A stretch of 48,491 bases of DNA from Bacilli bacterium (GTDB taxonomy: Bacteria > Bacillota_I > Bacilli_A > RF39 > UBA660): the NCBI GenBank assembly GCA_017397685.1, contig JAFQID010000047.1:1-48491 (forward strand), in the 5' to 3' direction. Under the pieces are notes generated by a model. The model ran no database searches. It saw only the letters and a program-made list of their open reading frames with translations, and was not told the origin of the DNA. Both the position numbers and the translations under genes were made by a program. Positions 16,041 to 23,764 of the stretch are shown here, piece after piece. Within the stretch, counting starts at the first letter, position 1. Each line of letters opens with the position of its first letter.

Positions 16041-16849
16041 TTTAAATCACCTATTTTATATTTAATTTCATTTTCTAAAAAGTAGTAGTCTGTATCTAAT
16101 ATGTCTATTAGTTTTTCACTTTTATAATTTTCTAATACTATTTTTTGTTCTAGATTGCTCATAAAGGTTGTATTTATTATTAGATAGTCTAGTTTATTAA
16201 TTTTATCTATGTATTTATTTGATGCGAATATTTTACTGTAAGCTACGGTAGTTTGTCCATCTTCTTCTTTAAATAATAAAGGGGTTTTTGTTACTTTTTC
16301 TTTTACACTTAATTCTTTTTCGTTATCAAGTATATTATTATATTTTTTAAAGTTTGTTACTAGGGCTCTTTTTGAATACATTAATGTATTTCTTGTTATG
16401 TAAAAATAATAAAGTTTACTTTTTGTTTTTTCTTTTATTTCTTCTATTTCATCTATTGTAAGATCATTATTTATTACAACATTTTCTATCCCTATATCTT
16501 TTAAAAAGTTTACCCCTATATGATTTGATAATATATGGTTTTCATATAATACTACTCTATTTTTATCTATTATATTTACAAGGCCTATATCTTCTATAAA
16601 GAAGTTTATTTTTTTATCAAATTTTTGATATATTTCTTTGAATAAAGATATTTCTTTATGCATGAATTTGTTTATCATTACGTAGATGTTATGTTTTTTT
16701 GCAAGTTCATTTATTTCATCTATTTCAAAATAAACATCAAATCCTATTGAATAGTCTTTTAATGGCAATAAAAAATTATTTAGAGATTTTGATGTATATA
16801 TCTCTAAATTTTTTGTGTTTGGTAAAATTATTATTTTTTCTTCTGACAT
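16037..16849 (-). CDS. trhP1: U32-family tRNA hydroxylation protein (TrhP1/YrrN-like)
   Basis: 270 residues, a shorter and more divergent U32 relative that lacks the cysteine cluster of its partner, as YrrN does. TIM-barrel-like strand/helix alternation is visible (SIGFDVYFEIDEINELAKK; VLYENHILSNHIGVNFLKD). It probably acts with TrhP2 in wobble-uridine hydroxylation. The start overlaps the end of trmR by 19 nt, with GGAGATGG inside trmR serving as SD, so translation of the three genes is coupled. Confidence 0.8.
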   Translation of the reverse strand: MSEEKIIILPNTKNLEIYTSKSLNNFLLPLKDYSIGFDVYFEIDEINELAKKHNIYVMINKFMHKEISLFKEIYQKFDKKINFFIEDIGLVNIIDKNRVVLYENHILSNHIGVNFLKDIGIENVVINNDLTIDEIEEIKEKTKSKLYYFYITRNTLMYSKRALVTNFKKYNNILDNEKELSVKEKVTKTPLLFKEEDGQTTVAYSKIFASNKYIDKINKLDYLIINTTFMSNLEQKIVLENYKSEKLIDILDTDYYFLENEIKYKIGDLK

Positions 16850-17409
16850 ATTGCGATACCATCTCCTACTTCTATAAACTCTATATTAAACTCTTTGTTT
16901 TCTTTTAAGAATGTTATAAAGTTTTCTATTTTTCTTACTAGTGCTTTTAGATTTTTGCTTTTTATTTCTGATGATTTACCTACTAGTCCATGAAATGATA
17001 AGTTATCTATTATTATTAGTCCTTTATCTGACAGGTTATTTTTAAACTTTTCAAAGAAGTTTTTATTTTGTGCTTTTGCTGCATCTATTATTATTAGATC
17101 AAACATTTCTTCAAATGATGTGTTGTAGATATCGTCATGTATAAGATTTATGTTTGTTAGGTTTGACTTTTCTACATTTTTTTTAGCTACATTGTATCTT
17201 TCGTCATCTCTTTCGATTGATGTTATTTTTATATTTTCGTTTATAGATGCTAGTTTTATTGTTGTGTATGCGATTGCGGTACCTAGTTCAAGAATGTTTA
17301 TTAGCCCATTTTCTTTTATGTTTTTTATTATTATATCACTTGCTTCATCTTGCATTATTGGTACTTCTTTTTCTATAGCATACTTTTTTATTTCGCTTAG
17401 TAATTCCAT
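16831..17409 (-). CDS. trmR: tRNA 5-hydroxyuridine O-methyltransferase (TrmR/YrrM-like)
   Basis: 192-residue class I SAM-dependent O-methyltransferase of the catechol-O-methyltransferase type. SAM site LELGTAIAYTTIKLA, acidic loop ITSIERDDERY, and metal/substrate residues in IIIDAAKAQNKNFF and IIIDNLSFHG. Directly followed by the two U32 genes as in Bacillus, supporting the tRNA wobble-methylation role over small-molecule methylation. The start at 17409 overlaps the mltG stop as TAATG and has AGGATG at proper spacing; an ATG three codons earlier touches that SD. Confidence 0.85.
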   Translation of the reverse strand: MELLSEIKKYAIEKEVPIMQDEASDIIIKNIKENGLINILELGTAIAYTTIKLASINENIKITSIERDDERYNVAKKNVEKSNLTNINLIHDDIYNTSFEEMFDLIIIDAAKAQNKNFFEKFKNNLSDKGLIIIDNLSFHGLVGKSSEIKSKNLKALVRKIENFITFLKENKEFNIEFIEVGDGIAICQKKK

Positions 17410-18473
17410 TATAAACATCCTAAATATTTATTTACTTTACTTGTGTGTTCTGAGTATGATTTTGAAAAGTATGTTTTTTGGTTTCCTGAACATACATCTG
17501 CCATAAAGTAGTAATATTTGCTTTCTGCTGGATTGATTGCTGCTTCTATACTTTTTTCGCTTGGAGAGTTTCCTGGACCTACTGGAAGACCTGTGTAGTA
17601 GTATGTATTATATGGCGAGTCTGTATTTAAATCTGAAGATGAGTAAGTTAGTTTCCATTCATCAATTGCATATCCAACGGTCGCACAACTTTGGAGTTTC
17701 ATATTTGCATCTAATCTATTATAAAATACGCTTGCGATTAGTGGTCTATCTTCATCTAATATAGCTTCGTGCTCTACGATAGATGCCATTGTAAGTAATT
17801 CATGGACTGAATATTTACTTTTTTCTATCTCATCTTTATATTTAGTTAAAATTATGTCTGTTTGATCTAATAATTTATAAGCGACATATTCTGGCGTTAC
17901 ATCTTTGTCTTGTAGTTCATATGTATTTGGAAAGAAATATCCTTCTAAAGCATATTTTAATTTTTTGTTTTTTACTTTGTTTGTTATAAACCAATATTTT
18001 TCTATTACATTATTTATGAACTCTTTGCTTTGCCATACTTTTAAGTAATAAGAAGACTCTTTACCACTTATTTTTGACATATAATCAGCTATATCTGTTA
18101 TATGTTTACCTTCTGGTATGGTAAGTAATACGGCATTTTCGTTTGTATTATTACCTTCTTTAAATATTTCTATTATTTCTTCTACTTTGTTAGATGAACT
18201 TATTTTATATTTACCAGCTTCTACTGAATCTATTTTATTTATTTTTAGGTATAATTTAAAAAATAATGCACTTTTAATATAGTTTTCTTTTTCAAGTTCT
18301 TCGGCTACATCATAATATGTCCATCCTTGTTTTATTTCAAATTCTTTTTCTTTAGTATTTTTATCTTTTGGGCCTATCATTATGAAATATGTTGATACTA
18401 TGGCTAGCGCGAATATTATTAATAATATAAGTAAGAATATTATCAGTTTTTTTATGCTAAATCTTTTTTTCAT
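17409..18473 (-). CDS. mltG: Endolytic murein transglycosylase MltG
   Basis: 354 residues. One N-terminal transmembrane helix (about 8-31), then the YceG/MltG domain that cuts nascent peptidoglycan glycan strands outside the membrane. Landmarks: a LysM-like region EFEIKQGWTYYDVAEELEKE, TIPEGKHITDIA, the catalytic-glutamate region LLTMASIVEHEA (Glu of VEHEA), and the family motif SPYNTYYYTGLPVGPGNSPS. The ATG overlaps the TGA of the DUF1292 gene by 4 nt, and the stop overlaps trmR, so it sits in a tightly coupled operon. Confidence 0.93.
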   Translation of the reverse strand: MKKRFSIKKLIIFLLILLIIFALAIVSTYFIMIGPKDKNTKEKEFEIKQGWTYYDVAEELEKENYIKSALFFKLYLKINKIDSVEAGKYKISSSNKVEEIIEIFKEGNNTNENAVLLTIPEGKHITDIADYMSKISGKESSYYLKVWQSKEFINNVIEKYWFITNKVKNKKLKYALEGYFFPNTYELQDKDVTPEYVAYKLLDQTDIILTKYKDEIEKSKYSVHELLTMASIVEHEAILDEDRPLIASVFYNRLDANMKLQSCATVGYAIDEWKLTYSSSDLNTDSPYNTYYYTGLPVGPGNSPSEKSIEAAINPAESKYYYFMADVCSGNQKTYFSKSYSEHTSKVNKYLGCL

Positions 18474-18739
18474 TCGTTCTCACTTTCTAGAGAAGTTAAT
18501 ATTTTTTCTAAAAAATCATATTCTTCCTTTTTTTCTATGTGTTTTAGTTTTGTCATGTTTCCTGCGGCACTTATTTGATATGTTAAAGCATGAACATTAA
18601 TTTCTCCTTTACTGTTTTTTGTGTCATCTGTACATATTATATAATTTTTATTTTCTTCATAACTTTCTATATTAAAAAGAATTCTATATTCTTTTTTATT
18701 TCCTTTTTTATCTTTTATAGTTAATACATTTTCTTTCAT
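18470..18739 (-). CDS. yrzB: DUF1292 family protein (YrzB-like)
   Basis: 89 residues with the family pattern: basic/polar first strand (LTIKDKKGNKKEYRILFNIE), the strand NYIICTDD, and LTYQISAAGNMTKL with a charged C-terminal helix. The position between ruvX and mltG is the conserved place of yrzB in Bacillota. Function is unestablished. It overlaps ruvX by 1 nt and mltG by 4 nt. Confidence 0.8.
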   Translation of the reverse strand: MKENVLTIKDKKGNKKEYRILFNIESYEENKNYIICTDDTKNSKGEINVHALTYQISAAGNMTKLKHIEKKEEYDFLEKILTSLESENE

Positions 18740-19152
18740 TATTTATCCTTTCTATCAAGATATGTTTGAAGTATTATTGTTGCGGCTAGTTTGTCTATTA
18801 TTTTTTTTCGCTTTTCTCTTCTTGTTCCTGCGTTTATTAGAAGTTTTTCTGCTTCAACAGTTGATAATCTTTCATCTTGCATAATTACTTCTAGTTTGAA
18901 TCTTTTTTCTAACATTTCTTTAAACTTAAAAGTTTCTTCACTTCTTACTGATATGCTTCCTGACATGTTTAAGGGATTACCTAAAACTATTTTTTCTACT
19001 TCTTTTTCTATAATTATTTTTTCTAGTTTTTCAAGTAATTCTTCATATGTTTCATATCTTAGTACTTCTAGAGATGTAGCTAGTACTGCACTTTTATCAC
19101 TTATTGCTAAACCTAATGTTTTACTTCCTAAATCTAATCCTAAATATCTCAT
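18739..19152 (-). CDS. ruvX: Holliday-junction resolvase-like protein YqgF/RuvX
   Basis: 137 residues with an RNase H-like fold. First-strand motif LGLDLGSKTLGLAISD with the catalytic Asp, strand VEKIVLGNPLNMSGS, and acidic residues in IMQDERLSTVEAE and IIDKLAATIILQTYL. In other bacteria the family processes pre-16S rRNA ends or Holliday junctions. The start overlaps the ireB stop by 4 nt. Confidence 0.92.
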   Translation of the reverse strand: MRYLGLDLGSKTLGLAISDKSAVLATSLEVLRYETYEELLEKLEKIIIEKEVEKIVLGNPLNMSGSISVRSEETFKFKEMLEKRFKLEVIMQDERLSTVEAEKLLINAGTRREKRKKIIDKLAATIILQTYLDRKDK

Positions 19153-19394
19153 AATCCCACGTAATTTTTGAGCATTAACTCAATTATTTCTTCCTTTTTA
19201 AACTTAAGTATTCTATTTCTACATTCTTTATAGCTTGATATATATCCTGGGTCTCCACTAACTAAGTATGCTGTTATTTGTTTTAATGGATTATATCCTC
19301 TTTCGATTAGGTCTTCGCAAATTTTTATTAATGTATATTTTGTATTTTTATCTTTAATACTTTTAGTATCTATAACTATCGTATCATCATTCAT
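19149..19394 (-). CDS. ireB: IreB family regulatory phosphoprotein
   Basis: 81 residues, formerly DUF965/YrzL. In enterococci IreB is a substrate of the Ser/Thr kinase IreK and tunes cephalosporin resistance. The conserved core LIERGYNPLKQITAYLVSGDPGYISSY is here split as GYNPLKQITAYLVSGDP and YISSYKECRNRI; Thr residues in the N-terminal stretch DDTIVIDTKSI match the phosphorylated region. The ATG at 19394 is preferred over an in-frame GTG at 19403 that lies in the SD-like AAGGAAGTGG. Confidence 0.9.
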   Translation of the reverse strand: MNDDTIVIDTKSIKDKNTKYTLIKICEDLIERGYNPLKQITAYLVSGDPGYISSYKECRNRILKFKKEEIIELMLKNYVGL

Positions 19395-19427
19395 ATTTTC
19401 CACTTCCTTTTTATATTTTATTCTTTT

Positions 19428-20135
19428 TTATTTTGAAGAGTTTCCGCCTTTTGTTATATTTCTTTTGTTATATTCTTCAAGTGCTTTATCATACTGCTTT
19501 TCATCGAAATCTGGGAAACAAACCTCAGTGAATATTAGTTCTGCATAACTAAGACTATAAAGCATAAAATTGCTGATTCTTTGCTCTCCACTAGTTCTTA
19601 TCATAAGGTCAATTGGTGGTAAATCTTGATAAAGATATTTGTATATATTTTCTTCTGTTATCTCTTCAAGACTTATTTCTCCACTTTTGTATAACTGTGC
19701 TATTTTTTTAGTAGTATCAACTATTTCAGCTTGTCCTCCATAGTTAAGACATATATTAAATATGCCACCTGTGTTTTCATTTGTTGCATTTTCTAATTCT
19801 TCCATTGATTTTAAAACTTCATTTGATAGTTTATCTTTTCTTCCTGAAAACACTACTTTTACGTTGTTTTTATTAAAAAAACTTATTTCTTTTCTGAATG
19901 ATGATATAAACAAATTCATTAGATAGTCTACTTCTTCTTTTGTTCTTTTAAAGTTTTCAGTTGAAAACGCGAATACACTTAGTACTTTTGTACCGGTTTT
20001 TAGTATATATGTAGCAACTTTCTTTAAAGTTTTGAATCCTTGATAATGTCCTTTTGATGAAGGCAGTCCTCTTTTTCTTGCCCACCTTCTATTTCCATCA
20101 AGTATGATTGCAACATGATTTGGTATATTATTCAT
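19428..20135 (-). CDS. uppS: Isoprenyl transferase (undecaprenyl diphosphate synthase)
   Basis: 235 residues. Cis-prenyltransferase that makes the C55 carrier lipid for peptidoglycan. Motifs: HVAIILDGNRRWARKRG with catalytic Asp and the basic pocket, LSVFAFSTENFKR, and LMIRTSGEQRISNFMLY near the C-terminus. TATAAT on the minus strand at 20164-20169 with a weak TTTAAA 17 nt upstream may be its promoter, and GGAAGGAAG is its SD. It leads the long minus-strand block down to trhP2 (33 nt gap to ireB). Confidence 0.93.
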   Translation of the reverse strand: MNNIPNHVAIILDGNRRWARKRGLPSSKGHYQGFKTLKKVATYILKTGTKVLSVFAFSTENFKRTKEEVDYLMNLFISSFRKEISFFNKNNVKVVFSGRKDKLSNEVLKSMEELENATNENTGGIFNICLNYGGQAEIVDTTKKIAQLYKSGEISLEEITEENIYKYLYQDLPPIDLMIRTSGEQRISNFMLYSLSYAELIFTEVCFPDFDEKQYDKALEEYNKRNITKGGNSSK

Positions 20136-20311
20136 TTAACTACTTCCTTCCTGCTTTATGTATATTATACTAAACTTTTTAAATAGTTTAAATTATTAAT
20201 TGAATTTTTATTTTATTTTTACGTTTATTATTAATTTGTATTTGTTTTTGTATCGCATAACTTTACATTAATTTTTCCGAAAAAAATGTACAATTTTATT
20301 AGGTGATATTT

Positions 20312-20569
20312 ATGGCTAAATTTAAAAGGGATTTTGATTTTAATAATAGAATTATTGAAACGGTTGCTTATAATGTTAGAAAGTATAGAAAACTTATAGG
20401 TATTACTCAAGAACAATTAGCGCTTGATATTGGTGTTACTCCAGAGTTTATCAGAAAGTTTGAAAGCACTAGAGGAAGTGAAGGGTTATCTCTTATGTCT
20501 CTTTATAAAATATCTATTGTACTAGGTGTTAGAATAGACAAATTTTTTGAAGAAATTATGGAAGAATAA
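20312..20569 (+). CDS. XRE-family helix-turn-helix regulator
   Basis: 85 residues. The HTH covers about residues 13-70 (VAYNVRKYRKLIGITQEQLA, IGVTPEFIRKFES, LYKISIVLGVRIDKFF), nearly the whole protein, so it is a single-domain repressor-type regulator. GGTGA precedes the ATG at 20312. It is divergent from uppS and convergent with tyrS, sharing a terminator. An imperfect dyad TACATT...AATGTA at 20264-20290, just upstream, could be its own operator. Confidence 0.75.
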   Translation: MAKFKRDFDFNNRIIETVAYNVRKYRKLIGITQEQLALDIGVTPEFIRKFESTRGSEGLSLMSLYKISIVLGVRIDKFFEEIMEE

Positions 20570-20570
20570 T

Positions 20571-20602
20571 AAAATAGTTATCTTTATTTGATAACTATTT
20601 TT
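20571..20602. terminator. Shared bidirectional terminator of XRE gene and tyrS
   Basis: AAATAGTTATC (20572-20582) pairs perfectly with GATAACTATTT (20590-20600), with A- and T-runs at each side. The tyrS stop codon (20584-20586 on the minus strand) lies in the loop. Confidence 0.85.
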
Positions 20603-21792
20603 ATATGATTTTTCTTTCCTTTACTAAGTATTATATAGTTTTTATCACTAAATAATTCTTTTGTGATTATGGTGTTTGGATCTGTTATTTTTTCTGAATT
20701 AATACTAATACCATTTCCTATAACCAGTCTTCTTGCTTCACTTTTTGAAGGTGCTTGATTAGATGAAACTAATAAATCTAATATATTTATGTTTTCTAGG
20801 TCACTTGCTGATATGTAAGATTCTTTCATTCCTTCTTCACTATAACCTTTAGAGAATATTTCTTCTGATGTGGTTTTTGCTTTGTTTGCTTCTTCTTCTC
20901 CATGTATGAATTTAACTACTTCAAATGCAAGTGTTTTTTGTGCTTTTCTTTGTTCTGGGATTTCTTTTGTTATTTTTTCTATTTCTTCTATTTCTTCTTT
21001 TGATAAGAATGTAAATACTTTTAAGTAACTTATTACCATTTCATCTTCAGTGTTTACCAGGTATTGATACATATCATATGGAGATGTTTTATTTTTATCT
21101 AGCCATAATGCGTTTCCTTCGCTTTTACCAAACTTTTCTCCATTTTTTGTTGTTATAAGTGGCATTGTAAATCCATATGCTTCTTTTCCTAGTTTTTTTC
21201 TTATTAAGTCTATTCCTGCGGTTATGTTGCCCCACTGGTCTGAACCCGCTACTTGCATAACACAGTTTTCTTCTTTATAAAGATGTAAAAAGTCTAGAGA
21301 CTGAAGTATCATATAACTAAGTTCACAGTATGTAATACCAGATTCTAATCTTCTTCTTACGATGTCTTTGTTTATCATATAACTTACATTAAAGAATTTT
21401 CCATAATCACGAAGGAAGTCTATCGCTGATATATCTTTTATCCAATCATAGTTATTTACTATTTTAAATCCAAAAAGGTCTGATACTTGTTTTTTTAAAG
21501 CTTCTACATTTTTAAATAGTTCTTCTTTTATTATTGTATCTCTTTCTGCGGTTGGTCTTGGATCTCCGATAAGTCCTGTTCCCCCACCCACTAAAAGTAT
21601 TGGGTTATGTCCTGCATCTTTTAATCTTTTTGATATAAGAAAACTAGATAAGTGTCCTATATGAAGACTATCTGCGGTTGGATCTGTACCTATATAGAAA
21701 GTTAAACTTTCGTTATTTAATTTTTCTGCAAGTTCAGGAGAAGAGATATCTTTTATTAATCCTCTCCACACTAATTCATCGTAAAGTTTCAT
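20584..21792 (-). CDS. tyrS: Tyrosyl-tRNA synthetase
   Basis: 402 residues, bacterial TyrRS. Class I signature HIGHLSSFL near residue 43 and KFGKSEG in the catalytic domain; tyrosine-pocket region YCELSYMILQSLDFLHL and QVAGSDQWGNI. The C-terminal S4-like RNA-binding domain carries APSKSEARRLVIGNGISIN. The ATG overlaps the dut stop by one base (TAATG), so it is coupled to dut, and both are under the T-box at 22283-22491. Confidence 0.96.
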   Translation of the reverse strand: MKLYDELVWRGLIKDISSPELAEKLNNESLTFYIGTDPTADSLHIGHLSSFLISKRLKDAGHNPILLVGGGTGLIGDPRPTAERDTIIKEELFKNVEALKKQVSDLFGFKIVNNYDWIKDISAIDFLRDYGKFFNVSYMINKDIVRRRLESGITYCELSYMILQSLDFLHLYKEENCVMQVAGSDQWGNITAGIDLIRKKLGKEAYGFTMPLITTKNGEKFGKSEGNALWLDKNKTSPYDMYQYLVNTEDEMVISYLKVFTFLSKEEIEEIEKITKEIPEQRKAQKTLAFEVVKFIHGEEEANKAKTTSEEIFSKGYSEEGMKESYISASDLENINILDLLVSSNQAPSKSEARRLVIGNGISINSEKITDPNTIITKELFSDKNYIILSKGKKNHIKIVIK

Positions 21793-22277
21793 TATTTTTC
21801 CTCCTTATTTGTGGAACCTATTCCACCTGTTCTTTTTATATTTATTTTTTCTTCATCTTCTACACTTAAGTATTTCATGAATACTCCTTGAGCGATTCTG
21901 TCACCTATTTTTATTTCAAAATCTTCAGTTCCATGATTTATAAGTTTTAATACTATGTGTCCTTCGTTTGATTCGTTATTATAATAATCCGAATCTATTA
22001 CTCCAGTACTGTTAGAAAGAGAGATGTCATATTTAAAACCTAGAGAACTTCTAATATATAAATATAGAACTTCATCACTATACATTGATGCTTTAATACC
22101 TGTTTTTATTTTTTTTGATTCTCCTGGTTTTATACTTACATTTTCTAAGCTTTTAATATCATATCCTGCGCTTTTTTCTGTACTTCTTTTTGGAAGGTCA
22201 TAGTTATTATATAGCTTTTTATCATCGATTATGTCTTTTTTAAATTGTTCAAATGATATTTTTTCAAATTTTCTCAT
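21792..22277 (-). CDS. dut: dUTP diphosphatase
   Basis: 161 residues, trimeric-type dUTPase that hydrolyses dUTP to dUMP. The five motifs are in order: SAGYDI, RSSLGFK, GVIDSDYYNN (followed by a short insertion relative to GVIDSDYRGE), GDRIAQGVF and RTGGIGST near the C-terminus. Motif V lacks the usual Phe (GGFGST is GGIGST). Placement behind a tyrosine-type T-box and coupled to tyrS is unusual for a nucleotide-pool gene. Confidence 0.87.
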   Translation of the reverse strand: MRKFEKISFEQFKKDIIDDKKLYNNYDLPKRSTEKSAGYDIKSLENVSIKPGESKKIKTGIKASMYSDEVLYLYIRSSLGFKYDISLSNSTGVIDSDYYNNESNEGHIVLKLINHGTEDFEIKIGDRIAQGVFMKYLSVEDEEKINIKRTGGIGSTNKEEK

Positions 22278-22282
22278 TTTTC

Positions 22283-22491
22283 CTCCACTAAAAAAGGTAC
22301 CGTTATAAAGGACGACTATGCCGTGGTACCACCTTAATTTATAGAATTGTTCTATCTTGATACTATAAAGCGTAACCTATTTAAACTCCAAAATATGTAA
22401 TTCTTTATGTAATATTTATTAGTTTTCACCACCCACTAATTCTCTAATTTAAATACTATATAAATACTTGGTATTTTTTCTTTGTTTAACT
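22283..22491 (-). promoter_or_regulatory. T-box riboswitch of dut-tyrS (probably tyrosine)
   Basis: The minus strand carries the T-box core AAGGTGGTACCACGG (22321-22335), the Stem I apical signature GGGTGGTGAAAAC (22421-22433) and a terminator in which GGTACC pairs with a second GGTACC followed by seven Ts (22290-22303). A loop-E-like AGTA is upstream, and GAAT-UAC-A (specifier candidate UAC at 22397-22399) fits tyrosine. A UUA reading one base earlier cannot be excluded, but tyrS downstream favours UAC. Confidence 0.9.
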
Positions 22492-22497
22492 GATATA

Positions 22498-22526
22498 AGT
22501 ATACATTTTTTAGTGTGGTTTGTCAA
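22498..22526 (-). promoter_or_regulatory. Promoter of T-box dut-tyrS operon
   Basis: On the minus strand TTGACA (22521-22526) and TATACT (22498-22503) are 17 nt apart. The stretch 22527-22635 upstream is AT-rich and shows nothing else. Confidence 0.85.
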
Positions 22527-22635
22527 TTTATATATTTAATATTTAAAAATTAGGTATTGTAGATATTTATATTTTATTTATTTTATTAAAAATTTAAAAT
22601 AATTTATATTTATTATTTTTCAATCTATATATTTA

Positions 22636-22661
22636 AACAAAAACACGCTTATAAAAGCGCG
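22636..22661 (-). terminator. Terminator of efp
   Basis: CGCGCTT and AAGCGTG pair around TTAT (22644-22661) and are followed by TTTTTG on the minus strand, 8 nt after the efp stop. Confidence 0.85.
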
Positions 22662-22669
22662 ATTTTTAA

Positions 22670-23227
22670 TTATGCACGAGAAGAATATTTTCCGTCTTTT
22701 GTGTTTACTATTATTTCTTCTCCTTCTGAAATGAATAAAGGAGCTTTTAAGGTATAACCAGTTTCTATTGTAACATCTTTTAATGCACCACTTGTTGTAT
22801 TTCCTTTAACAGCTTCTTCTGCTGATATTACTTTATAAGAAACTTTTTCTGGAAGTGTTATTCCTATTATTTCACCATTATAGTTCATTACTTCTACTGT
22901 CATATTTTCTTTTAAGAATTTCTTTTCTTCTTCTAGCATTTTTGCTGGCAATTCCATTTGTTCATATGTATTATTATCCATAAATACATAATTATCTCCA
23001 GCTGCGTAAAGGTAAAGAAGTTCACTTTTAACTACTTCCGCTCTTTCAATTTTTATTCCTGCGTTAAAAGTTATTTCTCTAGTAGTTCCAGCTTTTAAAT
23101 CTTTTAATTTTGTTCTTACAAAAGCACTACCTTTTCCTGGTTTTACATGTTGGAATTCTATTACTTGATATATTACTCCATCATGTTTTATTGTCATTCC
23201 GTTTTTTATATCATTAACGTTAAACAT
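22670..23227 (-). CDS. efp: Elongation factor P
   Basis: 185 residues, full length, three beta-barrel domains. The KOW-like N-domain has the conserved loop KPGKGSAFVRTKLKDL, whose Lys32-region residue sits by the peptidyl-transferase centre and relieves stalling at polyproline. The middle domain begins at FMDNNTYEQMELP and the C-terminal OB domain contains GYTLKAPLFISEGEEI. It follows rpmG by 6 nt in the same transcript. EF-P would help translate proline-rich proteins such as that at 5845-6027. Confidence 0.95.
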   Translation of the reverse strand: MFNVNDIKNGMTIKHDGVIYQVIEFQHVKPGKGSAFVRTKLKDLKAGTTREITFNAGIKIERAEVVKSELLYLYAAGDNYVFMDNNTYEQMELPAKMLEEEKKFLKENMTVEVMNYNGEIIGITLPEKVSYKVISAEEAVKGNTTSGALKDVTIETGYTLKAPLFISEGEEIIVNTKDGKYSSRA

Positions 23228-23233
23228 ATTTTA

Positions 23234-23404
23234 TTACGCTGCCTTTCTTTCTTTATGCATAGTTGTTTTGTTACATTTTGTACAGTGTTTCTTTATTTCT
23301 AACTTTCCTTCAGTATTTTTTTTGTTTTTACTTGTAAGGTAACCAATATTACCACATACTGAGCATTTTAAAGCTATACCTTCTCTGTTTTCTTTCTTTG
23401 CCAT
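23234..23404 (-). CDS. rpmG: 50S ribosomal protein L33 (zinc-binding form)
   Basis: 56 residues. Start at 23404 (MAKKENREG) is fixed by AAAGGAGG; the longer reading frame upstream is not coding. Two CxxC pairs (CSVC and CTKC) make this the C+ zinc-dependent type. It heads the rpmG-efp pair. Confidence 0.93.
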   Translation of the reverse strand: MAKKENREGIALKCSVCGNIGYLTSKNKKNTEGKLEIKKHCTKCNKTTMHKERKAA

Positions 23405-23434
23405 TTTGGCACCTCCTTTTTTAATACAATATGA

Positions 23435-23462
23435 ATTATAACACACTATTTTGCTTTTTGAA
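23435..23462 (-). promoter_or_regulatory. Promoter of rpmG-efp
   Basis: On the minus strand TTCAAA (23457-23462) and TATAAT (23435-23440) are 16 nt apart. Confidence 0.6.
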
Positions 23463-23470
23463 AGCATATT

Positions 23471-23497
23471 TTATTAGTTTTTTAAATAAACTAATAA
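23471..23497 (+). promoter_or_regulatory. Perfect 10-bp inverted repeat before DUF2624-like gene
   Basis: TTATTAGTTT (23471-23480) and AAACTAATAA (23488-23497) are exact inverse complements around a 7-nt spacer, ending 4 nt before the AGGAGG of the next gene. No T-run follows on either strand, so it looks like an operator or a 5'-UTR hairpin rather than a terminator. Confidence 0.5.
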
Positions 23498-23509
23498 CTA
23501 GGAGGCTAT

Positions 23510-23764
23510 ATGAGAAAAGAAATTATTAAAAATTATATTGATAATCTTACAAAAGATGATATAGTTAATTATTTAAGTAAGGAATGCGTTGTAGCTAGTG
23601 ATAAAGAAATTGATATGCTTTATAATGCGATAAAGAATGATTATGAGTTTATCTTGGAAAGTGATTTTATGAGTTATATTTCTAGGTATAAGTTAGAGTT
23701 TAATGAAGGGCTTTATAAAACAATTATTGAGAAATATAATAAATATAAAAAGTTTATTGATTAA
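23510..23764 (+). CDS. DUF2624-like small protein (YqfT-like)
   Basis: 84 residues, charged and helical. It begins NYIDNLTKDDIVNYL and ends in YKTIIEKYNKYKKFID, the pattern of DUF2624 (YqfT), whose gene neighbours the endonuclease IV gene yqfS in Bacillus. Here it is convergent with nfo and overlaps it by 11 nt at the 3' ends. AGGAGG precedes the ATG. Function is unknown and the family call is by pattern and context only. Confidence 0.6.
   Translation: MRKEIIKNYIDNLTKDDIVNYLSKECVVASDKEIDMLYNAIKNDYEFILESDFMSYISRYKLEFNEGLYKTIIEKYNKYKKFID

Noticed and set aside
17537..17764. Plus-strand reading frame inside mltG
   Set aside because: Low-complexity Leu/Tyr shadow of the minus-strand gene with no SD; many similar shadows in this AT-rich region were left out.
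20231..20416. Minus-strand 61-codon frame overlapping the XRE gene
   Set aside because: No SD, and it is antisense to the helix-turn-helix domain, whose coding pattern is convincing.
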